The position numbers and the translations under genes were made by a program. Shown one piece after another: positions 1-10,532 of a stretch of 64,000 nt of DNA. The notes under the pieces are model-generated. The model did not search any database. It was not told the DNA's origin and saw nothing but the letters and a program-made list of their open reading frames with translations. Positions within the stretch are counted from its first letter, which is position 1. The number at the start of each line of letters is the position of its first letter. Origin of the DNA: DYRB01 sp963845265 (GTDB lineage: Bacteria > Pseudomonadota > Gammaproteobacteria > Chromatiales > Chromatiaceae); the NCBI GenBank assembly GCA_963845265.1, contig CAWJRN010000006.1, positions 62,001 to 126,000 of the forward strand, written 5' to 3'.

Positions 1-418
1 TGTTAGGAATTTTGGGTTCGACCCGATAGAGAGTCCCCTGGTGTTTAGCCTTATCCAGTCCCCGGTAGTTGTGTTCTTCCTGGCTGATCACCCGGGCTAC
101 CATACAGGGCTCGAAACGCTTACCCAGCGGAATACCAAAGGCGCCTGTCACAGGCTCTGGCGATTGTTCCGTGGTTGCTTCACTGGCCATCTCCGACTCA
201 GCAGCAGGCGATTGGGACTCACTCGTAGCTTCTGTCTGCTCTGATGATATTTCCGCAGTTGCTTCATTGGACATTTCAGACACAGCAGCGGGTGACGGGG
301 GTTCACTCGGAACTTCTATCTGTTCTTTTGAAGCGTCACTGTCGCTGGCGATAGCAGACGCTGCGTAAAACCAGCAAAGCACAAAGGCCAAAAGAATTCT
401 TGTTGGATCTAGTTTCAC
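1..418 (-). CDS. Exported protein of unknown function, 3' end cut by window edge
   Basis: The frame is open from a GTG at 418 to the window edge (139 codons), so the C-terminus is missing. GTG is chosen because GGAG lies 7 nt upstream and the protein then begins with a good signal peptide (MKLDPTRILLAFVLCWFYAA, cleavage near SAIAS). The mature part starts with a low-complexity acidic Ser/Ala/Glu-rich stretch of about 65 residues containing two degenerate copies of a unit like SPAAxSEMxxEATxE, then a more ordered segment (AFGIPLGKRF, then EEHNYRGLDKAKHQ). No family is recognised. The repeat looks like a flexible linker after export. It is the last of three minus-strand exported-protein genes here. 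Confidence is good that it is a gene, low for function. Confidence 0.6.
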   Translation of the reverse strand, partial: MKLDPTRILLAFVLCWFYAASAIASDSDASKEQIEVPSEPPSPAAVSEMSNEATAEISSEQTEATSESQSPAAESEMASEATTEQSPEPVTGAFGIPLGKRFEPCMVARVISQEEHNYRGLDKAKHQGTLYRVEPKIPN

Positions 419-589
419 GTTCCGCTCCATTGAGCTATCGGGCAGAAAACAATTGATAGCAAATCCGCACATGCCTTGCTGACGATATGCGGCATAGGCT
501 GCAAACTCACGGGGATGGATAAGACGCATTAGGATGCTGTCTATTCTCGTACCGAGGTCCATGAGCCGCAATCCAACGGGTTCCTGGTG

Positions 590-1078
590 TCAGGGCCGAC
601 CATAACCTGGATAACCCGGACCATAACCTGGGCCCATGGGGCCTGGGCCATAACCGGGCTGACCCGAACCATAGCCTGGACCCATAGGACCAGGCCCGGA
701 ACCCGATCCGCCAGCAGGGCCATAGCCACGGCCGTAGCCGGGACCACTGGGACCATAGCCGTAACCTGGGCCTCTCCCACCCCGATCCGGCCCACCCTGG
801 TAGCCAGATCCGCGGCCAGCTCCTGGTCCACCACGACCCTGACCGGGTCCTTGACCGAAACCGGAGCCACCCGGGCCTTGACCATAACCCGGACCACCAC
901 GACGCTGACCCGGTCCGCTGCCAAAATCGGGACCAACACCGGCCCCCTGGGCCAGTACCAGCGGGGCCTCTACCGGGGTCATGGTAGCCACCGGGGCGGT
1001 GCTGGAGGCCATCCCAACGGCTGGGACCAGGCAGAACAAGCCGGATATGCTGGCAAGCAATTTTCTTCGTATCGTCAT
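590..1078 (-). CDS. Secreted Gly/Pro/Tyr-rich repeat protein (sulfur-globule-protein-like?)
   Basis: A 162-residue protein with a clear N-terminal signal peptide (MTIRRKLLASISGLFCLVPA, cleavage near GMASS). From about residue 50 to the end it is almost only Gly, Pro, Tyr, Ser, Arg and Gln, built of short units such as GPGYG, GQGPG and GPGPMGPGYG. An A/G-rich ribosome-binding region (AGGGAATCAACT) precedes the ATG. Exported glycine/tyrosine-rich repeat proteins of this size line the sulfur globules of purple sulfur bacteria (SgpA/B/C). The composition and export signal match, but the repeat unit is richer in proline, so this is a suggestion only. A cell-wall or extracellular matrix structural protein is the alternative. 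The frame is intact, unlike the large gene upstream. Confidence 0.6.
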   Translation of the reverse strand: MTIRRKLLASISGLFCLVPAVGMASSTAPVATMTPVEAPLVLAQGAGVGPDFGSGPGQRRGGPGYGQGPGGSGFGQGPGQGRGGPGAGRGSGYQGGPDRGGRGPGYGYGPSGPGYGRGYGPAGGSGSGPGPMGPGYGSGQPGYGPGPMGPGYGPGYPGYGRP

Positions 1079-1280
1079 AGTTGATTCCCTGTATAAGATG
1101 GAGATCTATACGTGGATCCACTGCTGTCCCGTTTACTCCAATCGATACGCTCGTAACCGAATATCAAGAAGCGCTCTTTTAGAAACACCGGTCGATCCGT
1201 GATTGGGACGTTTGCCACAGCCTCCAGAGCGGTCAGACGGTCACCGTCTTTCAGGACCCTGTGGCGTTTCTTTTGGTGAT

Positions 1281-1311
1281 GCACGGGGCCGCCATTGCGG
1301 CGGCCCCGTGC
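1281..1311 (-). terminator. GC-rich stem-loop after the large exported-protein gene
   Basis: A perfect 13-bp stem (GCACGGGGCCGCC, 1281-1293, with its complement at 1299-1311) closes a 5-nt loop, 31 nt past the stop of the minus-strand gene ending at 1342. No T-run follows on the minus strand, so intrinsic termination is not certain. mRNA end protection is the alternative. The rest of the 1079-1341 gap shows no gene. Confidence 0.5.
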
Positions 1312-1341
1312 GGGTTGATGCGCGTCCCTGCGCGTTTTCAG

Positions 1342-4300
1342 TTACGAACTACTGGTTAGTTCCAGGTAGCGTATAGGCTGTTGTCTGTCAGAGATGTAGT
1401 CATCCAGATACCAGACCCGACGGAACATGGTGTCGCCATCGATGAACTCACCCGTTCTCAGTATCCACGTTGAACTGACCCCATACACCGTAGAGGAAGT
1501 CACCGTAGGCGCTGGCGGTGATGCTAGCCTCTTCGGACAGGGAGTCCTGGAAGCCTTCCAGGGTATCGAACTCATTACAGAATCCGGTACCTACGGCCCA
1601 GGCAACGTCCGGATCATCATGGGCGTTGTTAGGATAGCAGTCCGCAATACGGATCACTGAGACCAGTGTCGATTTCAGCTCCACACCGTGAAGTGATCAC
1701 CGAACATCTCGCCACGACCATAGCCGAGGTTCAATGGTTCGGCTTCACCTTCGGCTACCGTGGTGTTGTCGCCGTCTTCAAAGACCACGAAGTAACGCGA
1801 TGGATTCAGGATAGTCGGTAGGATCGATAGGCTCGATAGGTACCCCATTCCATGTCACCCTCGGTTGGCACGCCTTTATGGCGGAATACCACCTGCGGCC
1901 GTGTAGCGTGGATCGAGGATGGTGATTTTCATCGACTTAGCTGCACACGTTACGGGACTGCTCGGGATCGCCTGCGGCGTACTCGGTGCACACATGAGTA
2001 GTATCCAGCGATGCGCCATCACGCATGGTTTCACAGGTAGTGGTTCCGGCACCCGAGTAGGTCACACCATCGCTAGCGAGGAAGCTGCCAGGTGTGGTGG
2101 TCCAGGTGACACCACCGTCGAATGAACGCCGTGTATACAGCTCGTAGCGGTCAGTGCCGACCTGTGTTGAGCTTCCAGTTAGGCGACCAGGCATAGATCA
2201 TGGAGATGTAGTCACCGTCGATGAAGCCACGGTGGGCCTTGGAGACCTCAAGCGGGTTGTACCAGGACTGGTCATCCATATTGCTGCCGATCAACGCACT
2301 GTCAGGCTCGGTACCACAAGCTCCTGCATGCATAACCGCGTCACCGCTGATATTGGTGCCGTTCCATCCGGGGCACTCGTACCAGGTGACCAACTTGTCG
2401 ATACACCTGGTTGTCCTCTGGATTGGTTACGGAACTACAGAGTTGACCGAAGGTCGTCATCGTCGACACAGGTCATATCGGCTGCACCCGGGCAGAGCAC
2501 CGTCACTGATCACCACTCACTTCACACTCATAAGGTGTGCGAGCAGACAGGTTGATCGGTGCGGCCATACACAGACCCTTCGGGTAGTAGGGATTCGAAC
2601 CGTCGGTGAAATACATCACACCGGGGTGTTCATTACCCTCACCGTCATACCAGGCACAGACCATGTTGGCTGCGTCATACGGATTTTCTCGCTGTTTCAT
2701 CGAACGGCTGCCAGGGTCGTTGATCCGTCTTCACATTCTGGTGGTATCGGGCCAACGCAACTCTACACCCTCAGGAAGCGCTGTCGTATCGACGGTGACC
2801 CAAGGCCCAAACGCGGGGTCCGGGACATCCCAATCGGCCACCTGAATGGCGCAGGGGATCTTGTTCCACCTGTCGGCATTGATGCTGTAGGTCACCGAAT
2901 CTCCGGTCTCATCCACAGCTCCGCGCGGGAGCCGTACAGGTCCGTGGTCACCGCATTGCGCAGCTGCAGGCGGGTTTCCGTAGTCGCCATCGAAACCGGT
3001 GACGGTAACCCGGAGCCTCCAGCGCGCCGGTGGAAGTGATTCGGAAGGTCGCGCCTCGACTACAGGCTGATCCGTATCAACATTGCTCGTCGATGGGGCA
3101 GTCGTCGCCACCACCATGACAGCCACGACGAAGCGGCGGGTGCTGATGTCGGCAGGTCCGCCCTGATTAACAATACCCTGCTTCCACAGTGGCATGGCGA
3201 CCAGACCACTTCCGTCCGCTAGCCAGTGCTTTTGACAGCGGCTGAGACATCATGCTGGTACGTCTTGCGATCTCGGTATTGAAGATCAGGTAGTTGAGAT
3301 CTGACTGCTGCGCCAAAGTCCCACATATCCGCAGTATCCATCGGTGGATAGTAGACACCGGTGCGCCAGTTGACTTCAGGCTGGTTGAGCTGAGCGCCCT
3401 GAGACAGAACGATTGCTCAACCAGGCTGTAGTCCACGCCAACACCTGCAGAGGTAGCAGGCGAACCCAGGTTGAAGCTGGTCCAGAACACGTTCTTACCG
3501 ATATCGGCCTTCTGGCAACCTGTTTCTTCATCGGGTTGCTGTGGTGGATCTTCACAGAGTTCCATGATGCGGTATCGGTCAAGATCACCCAGGGTCCACT
3601 CTTCGGTGTTGATAATACCGAAACGACCCAGTCCTTTGTCTTCTTCGGACACAATGATAACCCAGGCGTCATCGACAACACCATCGTCATCGGAATCACG
3701 CGGTTGCAGGTTCAGACGTGGACGGCTGGCGGCGGTGTTGGCCAGGTTAGGCATATCACCGGCATTCATGCTGCCATCATCATTAGAGTCAACCACACAG
3801 ATGGGCTGCAGATTGACCCCAGTGGACCCAGCGGAACCTCGACAGAACCGACACACTGATCGATAATGCCGTAAGGGGCAGCAACTGCGTCCTCGCAGTA
3901 ATCTCCCCTGTCAGTGACAGGGAATGAGCAACGGTTATTGTTGGTCAGACGTACAGCAGACATCATCGGTACGTAAGGCTGAGGACGACCGGTGTCTAGG
4001 ATATTATCGGCCAGAGGCAGAGGCTCGGAAAGGCCGCTGGTTTCGGGATCAACGATGTCGAAATCTTCCCACTCGATAAAGCTGTACCAGATATCGGTCT
4101 TGCTGGCAGTCGTCGCACCAGACCAGCCGGTTCCGGGACCTTCACCTTCACCGGGACGGGTACCTTCGGGGTCTTCCTGCCAGGTCACGGCACAACCGGC
4201 ACCGGCCACACAGGCGGTTTCAACGCGATTAACGTCGCGTCTTCCAGAAGTCAGACGCTCGGCCTGGAACCAGACCAGCTCGGTAGTACCTGCGCGCTTC

Positions 4301-5386
4301 AGGATCTTCACGCAGTACACCACGCGCAGTCCACAGACAGCTGTAAGGCACTTCACCTACAGGAGGATTGTCGACATAGTTAACCGAACCCTGAGAGCCA
4401 CCGACGCCGAACATGTCGGTCAGGTAGAGATCAGTCGTGTTGTCGATGCCGAGATAAGTCGCCACATCATCACGCGGGAAAGTATCACCAAACACCGGGC
4501 TTCCGCCTGTGCAGAATCTGCTTGGCCAGGCCGCAATGACTTTATTGCCTGCGACCGCGTGAAAGACGTTGATGGCGTCACCGGGATAGTCGGTGATGAG
4601 CTCGGACTCACCATCATCGGTGCAGTCGCGGTCGCTTTCAACCGGGACTTCCGGTCCCCATAACTCATCGCCGTCACCGGCCTGTATATAGCAGGGGGCT
4701 TCCTGATTCCTTTCTGCACGATCTCCCATTCGCCAGACGTGCTGGACGACGCTCTAGTGGGGGCGACCTGGTGGGTGATGGCGTCTCTAATATAAACCCA
4801 GGTGTTAGGGTCCGCGTCCGTGCCCCTGGCGCGCAAGACGCCGCCGTTCAACTTCTCCGTGTACCGGACCGCGGAGACGGTCCAATCGCCGGTGACTTCG
4901 AACTCTGGCACAGCATTCCCGCCGGGGTCCTGCAGCGGTGTGGAGACTTCGAAAGAGCTCTTGTCGGCCGAGTTGGACAGGTTGGTCCTCTTCCAGGTTT
5001 CGCCGTCGTCCAGGCTCACCGCGCCGAACGCGTCACGTCGACCATGGCCGACAAAGCCGGAAGCCTCAGGCTCTTCGAAACCGATAACCGGGCCGTAGAC
5101 ATAGGCGCTGATCAGGGGTTTGGCTATGACTTCTTCTTTGACCAAAACGCTCGTCGATGTTGTTGTACTCAATGGTTGTCAATTCACCACTGGCCAACTG
5201 TGCCGGCACATGGAAGTTCATGAGCTTGATGAAGGCGTGTTCGCCTTCGGGTTCCGGGGTTTCGGTAGTGCCCGGAGAGCTGGATACGTTCCTGACCAAC
5301 CGCTCACCGTCGTCGGCATACGCCGGCGGGGCCGAGGCCACGACAAAGGCCGCCGACATGGCGAACCACAGTGCTTTGGATCTCAT
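1342..5386 (-). pseudogene. Large exported choice-of-anchor O-type protein, multiply frameshifted
   Basis: Reading the minus strand and switching frame wherever the protein breaks gives one coherent exported protein of roughly 1,300 residues. It starts at ATG 5386 (GGAG upstream; signal peptide MRSKALWFAMSAAFVVASAP, cleaved near PAYA) and ends YLELTSSS at 1342. Segments such as GRRDAFGAVSLDDGETWKRT, TRRSFDGGVTWTTTPGSF, TTCETMRDGASLDTTHVCTE and RYFVVFEDGDNTTVAEGEAE resemble the choice-of-anchor O family of large surface-anchored proteins. SFDGGVTW and SLDDGETW are sialidase-like Asp-box motifs. Shifts fall near 5140, 4750, 4350, 3870, 3400, 3190, 2710, 2450, 2190, 1940, 1860 and 1450. Almost no in-frame stop or loss of sequence character accompanies them, which favours sequencing indels over old decay. 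Family call is from memory of motifs, moderate confidence. Confidence 0.65.
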
Positions 5387-6016
5387 GACGTTTCTCCGTC
5401 GGTAGGTTTGTGCAAACTGGGCGGGCCCTGGGGGTCCCCCTCCCTTGCTTCGGGTAACTGCTTCGGCACCTCGCGTCTGCCCGGGCCCTAGGCCCCACCC
5501 GCAGCAACCAAGGAGAGACGATAGGAAATCCAACATCTCACCCACGCACGGTGCAGGGCCAGCCGCCAAACACCGCGCCCGGGCGACCCGGAACGAACCT
5601 CGGTGTGGACAACGCCTCAGCGCATCTTGCGTCTTGGCCCAAAAAGAGGTTAGGTCCATAGCTGCCTCGCCGGTATCGGACAGAGACTGATGGTGTTGTG
5701 GTGGTTTGTCCTACGAAGAAGGTCCCCCGACGTGACGGGGGCGCACTCAGGGCGCGTTGCGATGAGGCCCGGCGCGCTGGGACGGGGGCGCGCAATCTTC
5801 GAAGGGCACAGTAGAATGTGGCCTCCGGCCACCCGATTGCGGCAGAGGATTCCGCCCTGGCGAGACCCTGGGGGCTGTGCCGCCGGGCGGCGCTTGTAGG
5901 ACAAACTGCGAGGCACGGAATCAGACAAACTACCATTGCTGGCGCAGGTTGCCTTGGGCTATTGATAGCAGGAGCCCGGCGGGTCACGGCAATATGGATC
6001 AGGCCGCAATCCTGCG
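5387..6016. other. Divergent intergenic region, no gene seen
   Basis: About 630 nt lie between the start of the minus-strand exported-protein gene and the plus-strand sensor kinase gene, and should hold both promoters. Open frames crossing it have no recognisable protein character. The only structure I can support is the inverted-repeat pair listed separately (5704-5906). Confidence 0.4.
5704..5906. repeat. ~203-bp segment bounded by an 11-bp perfect inverted repeat (MITE-like?)
   Basis: GTTTGTCCTAC at 5704-5714 is exactly inverted as GTAGGACAAAC at 5896-5906. The interior is GC-rich and non-coding. It could be a small non-autonomous inverted-repeat element or chance symmetry; only this one copy is visible here. 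Confidence 0.3.
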
Positions 6017-9000
6017 GTGGGCTCGTCGACGGTCGCGGACCTTATGCATACTCAGCTGTTAGCCAATCGGGTCACCTGGAACGTCCTCTCAAAGACGGGC
6101 CCCGAATTTTATGAGGCGCTGGTGGAGCACTGGGCCAATGTGCTTGGGGTGGCCGTCGCCTTCGTGGTCGAGTCCTTGGATCCGCACGGCGAGCGGTTGT
6201 GCCCAGTGGCCTGCTGGGGGGGGGTGGCGTCGTTCCGTGGTGGTCAGTGCTACGACTCCCAGGGCACCGCCTGCGAACGCTTGCAACGGGGGGCACCGAG
6301 CCTGTACGCAGACCGCCTGGCGGAGCGCTTTCCGAACGATCCCTGGATCGCACAGTGCGGAATGCAAAGCTACGTGGGACTCCCCTTGCTGGACCACGCA
6401 GGCCGCGTGCTCGGTCAGATCGGGGTGCTTGACGACAAGCCCTTGACGGACCCGCATGAGGTCGCCTCCCTGCTCGAAGCCTTCGTGCCGCGCTGCACCG
6501 CCGAGATGCTGCGGACCAGGCGGGATTTAGCGTTCCATCGTCTGATGGACGGAAGCCCTTGGGCGCTCTATCGGGCAACACCGCCCCAGTTCGCGACCGA
6601 CATCTTGACGCCGGAGGGTGAGGGATTTCTCGGGTTTTCGCCCGCGGAGCTGGTCGGCCACACGGATCTGCGCGGTCGCCAGATCTTCGACGACGACCGG
6701 AAGCGGGTGCTGGCCACCTTCGCGGAGGCCATGGAGAACGGCCGGGACTTCCGCGTCCGCTACCGGCTCTGGGACAAGGAGCACAGCGAGCTCCACCAGT
6801 TTCAGGACTCCGGGCGGGTGGAACGCGACCGCGACGGGCGCGCCACCCACATCTCGGGAGTCCTGGTGGACGTGACGTCTCCGCGTGCAGCGAATACTGA
6901 ACGGTGCAACAGGGAGTGGGACGTCGTGTCGCGCCTCGATGACCTGCCGGGGCTAGTCTTCCGTTGCGCCGCCGAGTCTGTCTGGCGCATGAAGTACGTC
7001 GGCGGCTCATCCCGCGCACTGACGGGGTACGGGCCGGACGAACTCATGCACGAGACCGAGGCGCCCTTCCGCCTGCTGGTGCACCCGGCATACCGCGAGC
7101 GCGTCCAACAGGTCCGCAGCGCGGCGGCGAAGAACGGCGAGAGCTACCGGATCGAGTATCGTCTGCTCGATCGGAACCAGGCGGAGCACTTTGTCACAGA
7201 GACGGGCCGGGGGGTACACGCCGCCGCGGGTCGCCCAACGGTGGTGGAGGGGTTCATCGTCGACCATACCCGACAGGACGAGGCCCAGCAGGCCCTGGTC
7301 GAGAGTGAGGAGCGTTTCCGGAGCATGGCGGCAGCCGCCCAGGACGCCATGCTCATGGTGGATGACCTCGGATGCATCGCGTTCTGGAACCAGGCGGCCA
7401 CCCGAATCCTGGGATACGCCGCAGGGGAGGTCTTGGGGAAGGATGTACACCTGTTGTTGGCCCCGCCGGTTTATCACAACCAGGCCAAGACCGGGATGGG
7501 GGCCTTCGCCACCTCTGGAGCGGGAAAGGTCGTCAACCAGACCCTCCCTCTGTCGGCCATTCGCAAGGACGGCACCGAGATCCCGGTTGAGCTGTCCACG
7601 TCGAGCCTGCAGATCAGAGGCCGCTGGCACGCGCTGGGGGTGCTACGCGACGTCTCCGAACGGGAGCAGGCGCTGGCAGCATCGCGGGAATCGGAGGCGC
7701 GATTCCGGACCCTGTTCGAGGAGGCATCAGACGGCTTGCTCATTGCCGACCCGGTCACGCAGCGCTTCATCGCTGGCAACCGGCGCATGGCCGACCAGCT
7801 GCGTTGCTCCCGGGCCGAGATCACTGAGCTCGGGGTTTCAGACATACACCCCAAGGAAGACCTGCCCCGCGTCCTCGCGGAATTCCGGCGGCTAGTGACT
7901 GCCGAACAGGGCGAGTCGCTGGATATCCCCGTCAAGCGACGCGACGGGACCCAGTACGTCGCCAACATCAGCGCCTACTTGATAACGATTGAAGGGGATA
8001 CCTGCCTGGTGGGCGCTTTCCGCGATGTGACCGAGCGCATCAACGCCGAACGCCTTCTGCGGGTCGAGCGCGCCCGCCTGCAGAGCTACCTGGACAACGC
8101 ACCGGTGATTACGCTGGTGTTCGATCAACACGGCCAGGTCCAGATGATCAACCGGCGCGGTTACGCCCTACTCGGTTACACCCCAGATGAGCTGATCGGC
8201 CGCCAGTGGTTCAGCGAGATCGTCGTGAAGGCGGATCAGGCGTTGGCTCGGCGAGCCTTTACCCGCTGCCTCGGACAGGCTCCGACCACCTGCGGCGCGT
8301 GCGAGTACGCCGTAACTACCCGGTCGGGTGATGTCAGGCAGATAGCTTGGTTGAGTAGCATCCTGCCGGACGAGGCGGGTGCAACGAGCGGCCTGATGGT
8401 CTCAGGGGAGGACATCACCGAACGACGGCAGATGGAGCAGGCGCTCAAGGGGGCCCGGGAGCGCCTGGAGATGGTCATCGACACAGTACCAGCGGTGCTC
8501 TACACCTGCGCGCCCGGCGAGAACCTGCCGATCACCTTCGTCGGCGATTACCTGAGGGATCACTTCGGCATCGAATCCGACGCGGCGCTCGGGCACGCGG
8601 GGGATTGGCGCGACTACGCCCATCCGGATGACTTGCCCCGTCTATTCGGTGCCGACGCCAAGCTCCGGCGGGACGGTTCGTTGGAGACAGAGTTTCGCCT
8701 GCGGTCCGGCGGCGGGGTATATCGATGGGTCCAGAGCGGATTGCGTATGGTCAGGGACGACCGGGGCGAACCGCGCGAGTTCGTCGGGTACCTCCTGGAC
8801 ATTACTGAGCGCAAGGATGCTGAGCAAGCCTTGATTGAACGCGAGGCGGGTCTCGCCCACGCTCAATCCATCGCCAACCTAGGAAGCTGGGAGAGCAACC
8901 TCCAGACCGGCATCGAGACCTGGTCGGATGAGGTCTACCGCATCTTCGGCTTCGCCCCCAGGACATTCCTACCAACGAGAGCGAGCTTCTTGGAGCACGT

Positions 9001-9922
9001 GCACCCGGACGATGTCGTACGGGTTCGCCAGCGCCTGCAGGACGCCATCGACATGGAGCCAGGCTTCGATCTGGAGTTCCGCACCGTGCGTCCAGGTGGC
9101 GAGGAGCGCTACCTGCGCGCCCGCGGGGAAATCCGTCGCAATGATGACGGCGTCGCGGCACTCATGTCGGGGACGCTGCTCGACTTCACGCAACGTAAGC
9201 AGGTGGAGTTATCGCTGGAACGATCCCGCGCCACGCTGCGCGAGCTCGCGGCCCATCTGCAGTCGGTGCGGGAGGAAGAGCGCGGCGCCGTCGCCCGAGA
9301 AATCCACGACGAAATGGGCCAGGTACTCACCGCACTCAAGATCGATCTGGTGCGCCTGCGCACGCGATTGAAGACCAGTAAGGATGCCGCTACAACCGAT
9401 CTGATAGCGTCCATGCTGCGGTCGGTGGACGATGCGATCAGCACCGTGCAGCGCATCATGTCTGAGCTGCGACCGTCGGTGCTCGACGACCTGGGACTGA
9501 TCCCCGCCGTCGAATGGCAGACGCGACAGTTCGAAAATCGCACCGGAATCGTGTGTGAACTCGCTCTGCCGGAAATGCCCATGTACCTATCCCAGCGAGC
9601 CCGTACCGCATTGTTCCGCATTCTCCAGGAGTCTTTGACCAATGTTGCCCGCCATGCAAATGCCAGCCATGTGCGCGTGACTCTGATCTGCGACTCGGAC
9701 TGGACCCGCCTGTCGGTGGACGACAACGGGAAGGGGATCAAGCCTCGAGACTTGGAAGACAGTCACTCCTTTGGTCTGCTCGGCATTCGCGAGCGGGCCG
9801 CGGTGTTTGGCGGAACAGTAGAGATTCGGGGAGAAACCAATGCAGGCACAACCGTCAAGGTGAGCTTGCCATCCCATACCCTCAATGGGGATTCGACCGA
9901 TGACCACACTGCTTATGGTTGA
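6017..9922 (+). CDS. Multi-PAS sensor histidine kinase, NarX/HisKA_3 type
   Basis: A 1,301-residue kinase with no membrane segment, so probably cytoplasmic. The N-terminal ~160 residues look like a GAF domain (SYVGLPLLDHAGRVLGQIGV). About seven PAS/PAC units follow between residues ~175 and 1060; several end in the PAC signature DVTER or DITERRQ. A HisKA_3 dimerisation domain (REIHDEMGQVLTALKIDLVR, His1097) and an HATPase domain (QESLTNVARHANASHVRV; DDNGKGI; GLLGIRERA) complete it. HisKA_3 kinases pair with LuxR-type regulators, and one starts inside the last codons of this gene. The start is uncertain: GTG 6017 gives this frame, while ATG 6044 (MHTQLLANRV) is equally possible. The many PAS domains suggest redox, oxygen or small-molecule sensing; the signal cannot be read from the sequence. 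Confidence 0.85.
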   Translation: MGSSTVADLMHTQLLANRVTWNVLSKTGPEFYEALVEHWANVLGVAVAFVVESLDPHGERLCPVACWGGVASFRGGQCYDSQGTACERLQRGAPSLYADRLAERFPNDPWIAQCGMQSYVGLPLLDHAGRVLGQIGVLDDKPLTDPHEVASLLEAFVPRCTAEMLRTRRDLAFHRLMDGSPWALYRATPPQFATDILTPEGEGFLGFSPAELVGHTDLRGRQIFDDDRKRVLATFAEAMENGRDFRVRYRLWDKEHSELHQFQDSGRVERDRDGRATHISGVLVDVTSPRAANTERCNREWDVVSRLDDLPGLVFRCAAESVWRMKYVGGSSRALTGYGPDELMHETEAPFRLLVHPAYRERVQQVRSAAAKNGESYRIEYRLLDRNQAEHFVTETGRGVHAAAGRPTVVEGFIVDHTRQDEAQQALVESEERFRSMAAAAQDAMLMVDDLGCIAFWNQAATRILGYAAGEVLGKDVHLLLAPPVYHNQAKTGMGAFATSGAGKVVNQTLPLSAIRKDGTEIPVELSTSSLQIRGRWHALGVLRDVSEREQALAASRESEARFRTLFEEASDGLLIADPVTQRFIAGNRRMADQLRCSRAEITELGVSDIHPKEDLPRVLAEFRRLVTAEQGESLDIPVKRRDGTQYVANISAYLITIEGDTCLVGAFRDVTERINAERLLRVERARLQSYLDNAPVITLVFDQHGQVQMINRRGYALLGYTPDELIGRQWFSEIVVKADQALARRAFTRCLGQAPTTCGACEYAVTTRSGDVRQIAWLSSILPDEAGATSGLMVSGEDITERRQMEQALKGARERLEMVIDTVPAVLYTCAPGENLPITFVGDYLRDHFGIESDAALGHAGDWRDYAHPDDLPRLFGADAKLRRDGSLETEFRLRSGGGVYRWVQSGLRMVRDDRGEPREFVGYLLDITERKDAEQALIEREAGLAHAQSIANLGSWESNLQTGIETWSDEVYRIFGFAPRTFLPTRASFLEHVHPDDVVRVRQRLQDAIDMEPGFDLEFRTVRPGGEERYLRARGEIRRNDDGVAALMSGTLLDFTQRKQVELSLERSRATLRELAAHLQSVREEERGAVAREIHDEMGQVLTALKIDLVRLRTRLKTSKDAATTDLIASMLRSVDDAISTVQRIMSELRPSVLDDLGLIPAVEWQTRQFENRTGIVCELALPEMPMYLSQRARTALFRILQESLTNVARHANASHVRVTLICDSDWTRLSVDDNGKGIKPRDLEDSHSFGLLGIRERAAVFGGTVEIRGETNAGTTVKVSLPSHTLNGDSTDDHTAYG

Positions 9923-10532
9923 TGACCACGCATTGGTTCGCAGAGGCCTGCGTGCCATTGTCGAGGACGACTTGCCCAACATCAGCGTCGAGGAGGCGAG
10001 TACCGCACGGGAGGGATTGGATGCCCTGCACGAGCATCTCGCCGATGCAGTCGTTCTGGATATTGGGCTGCCCGACCGGAGCGGATTAGATTTGCTCAAG
10101 CGCATCCATCAGGAATGGCCGCGGCTGCCCGTGCTGATCCTTAGCATGTACGACGAGGACCAGTACGGACTGCGCATGATGCGGGCCGGCGCTGCGGGCT
10201 ACCTCTCCAAGGGGAGCGCCCCAGAGAACCTGGTCTATGCCTTGAAGAAGATTCTCCATGGTGGCCGGTACGTGAGTGCAGCATTGGGAGAAAAGCTCGC
10301 CGCTCATATCTCTGGTGACGTGCAGGAAGAGCCCCACCAATCGCTCTCGGATCGGGAGTATCAGGTGTTCCGGCTCATCGCGTCCGGTAAGACGGTCTCG
10401 GAGATTGCCGGCGAGCTCTCGCTGAGCGTCAAGACCGTCAGCACACACCGAGCCCGCATCTTGCAGAAAATGGGTCTGAAGCACAATGCGGACTTGACCC
10501 ATTACGCCATGAGCAAGGGCCTGGTCGAATAG
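9900..10532 (+). CDS. LuxR/NarL-family response regulator
   Basis: About 210 residues from ATG 9900 (MTTLLMVDDH), with GGGG upstream; a GTG at 9885 would add five residues. The receiver domain has the acidic pair VDDH, the phosphoacceptor Asp54 in VVLDIGLPDRSG, and the conserved Lys in YLSKGSAPENL. The C-terminal LuxR-type helix-turn-helix (LSDREYQVFRLIASGKTVSE, then LSLSVKTVSTHRARILQKMG) binds DNA. It overlaps the kinase gene by 23 nt, so the two are translationally coupled and almost surely cognate. Target genes are unknown; nothing nearby shows an obvious binding site. Confidence 0.9.
   Translation: MTTLLMVDDHALVRRGLRAIVEDDLPNISVEEASTAREGLDALHEHLADAVVLDIGLPDRSGLDLLKRIHQEWPRLPVLILSMYDEDQYGLRMMRAGAAGYLSKGSAPENLVYALKKILHGGRYVSAALGEKLAAHISGDVQEEPHQSLSDREYQVFRLIASGKTVSEIAGELSLSVKTVSTHRARILQKMGLKHNADLTHYAMSKGLVE

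Noticed and set aside
590..940. Regular short repeats that could suggest a CRISPR or minisatellite
   Set aside because: The repetition follows codons for Gly-Pro-Tyr units in an intact secreted protein; no spacers of even length.
2585..2600. GGGATTCGAACC-like text resembling a tRNA T-arm
   Set aside because: It lies within the frame of the exported protein (GSNPYYP) and no cloverleaf can be formed around it.
5538..5987. 149-codon minus-strand frame upstream of the large exported protein
   Set aside because: Arg/Pro/Ala-rich text without motif in a divergent promoter region; overlaps other equally plausible frames.
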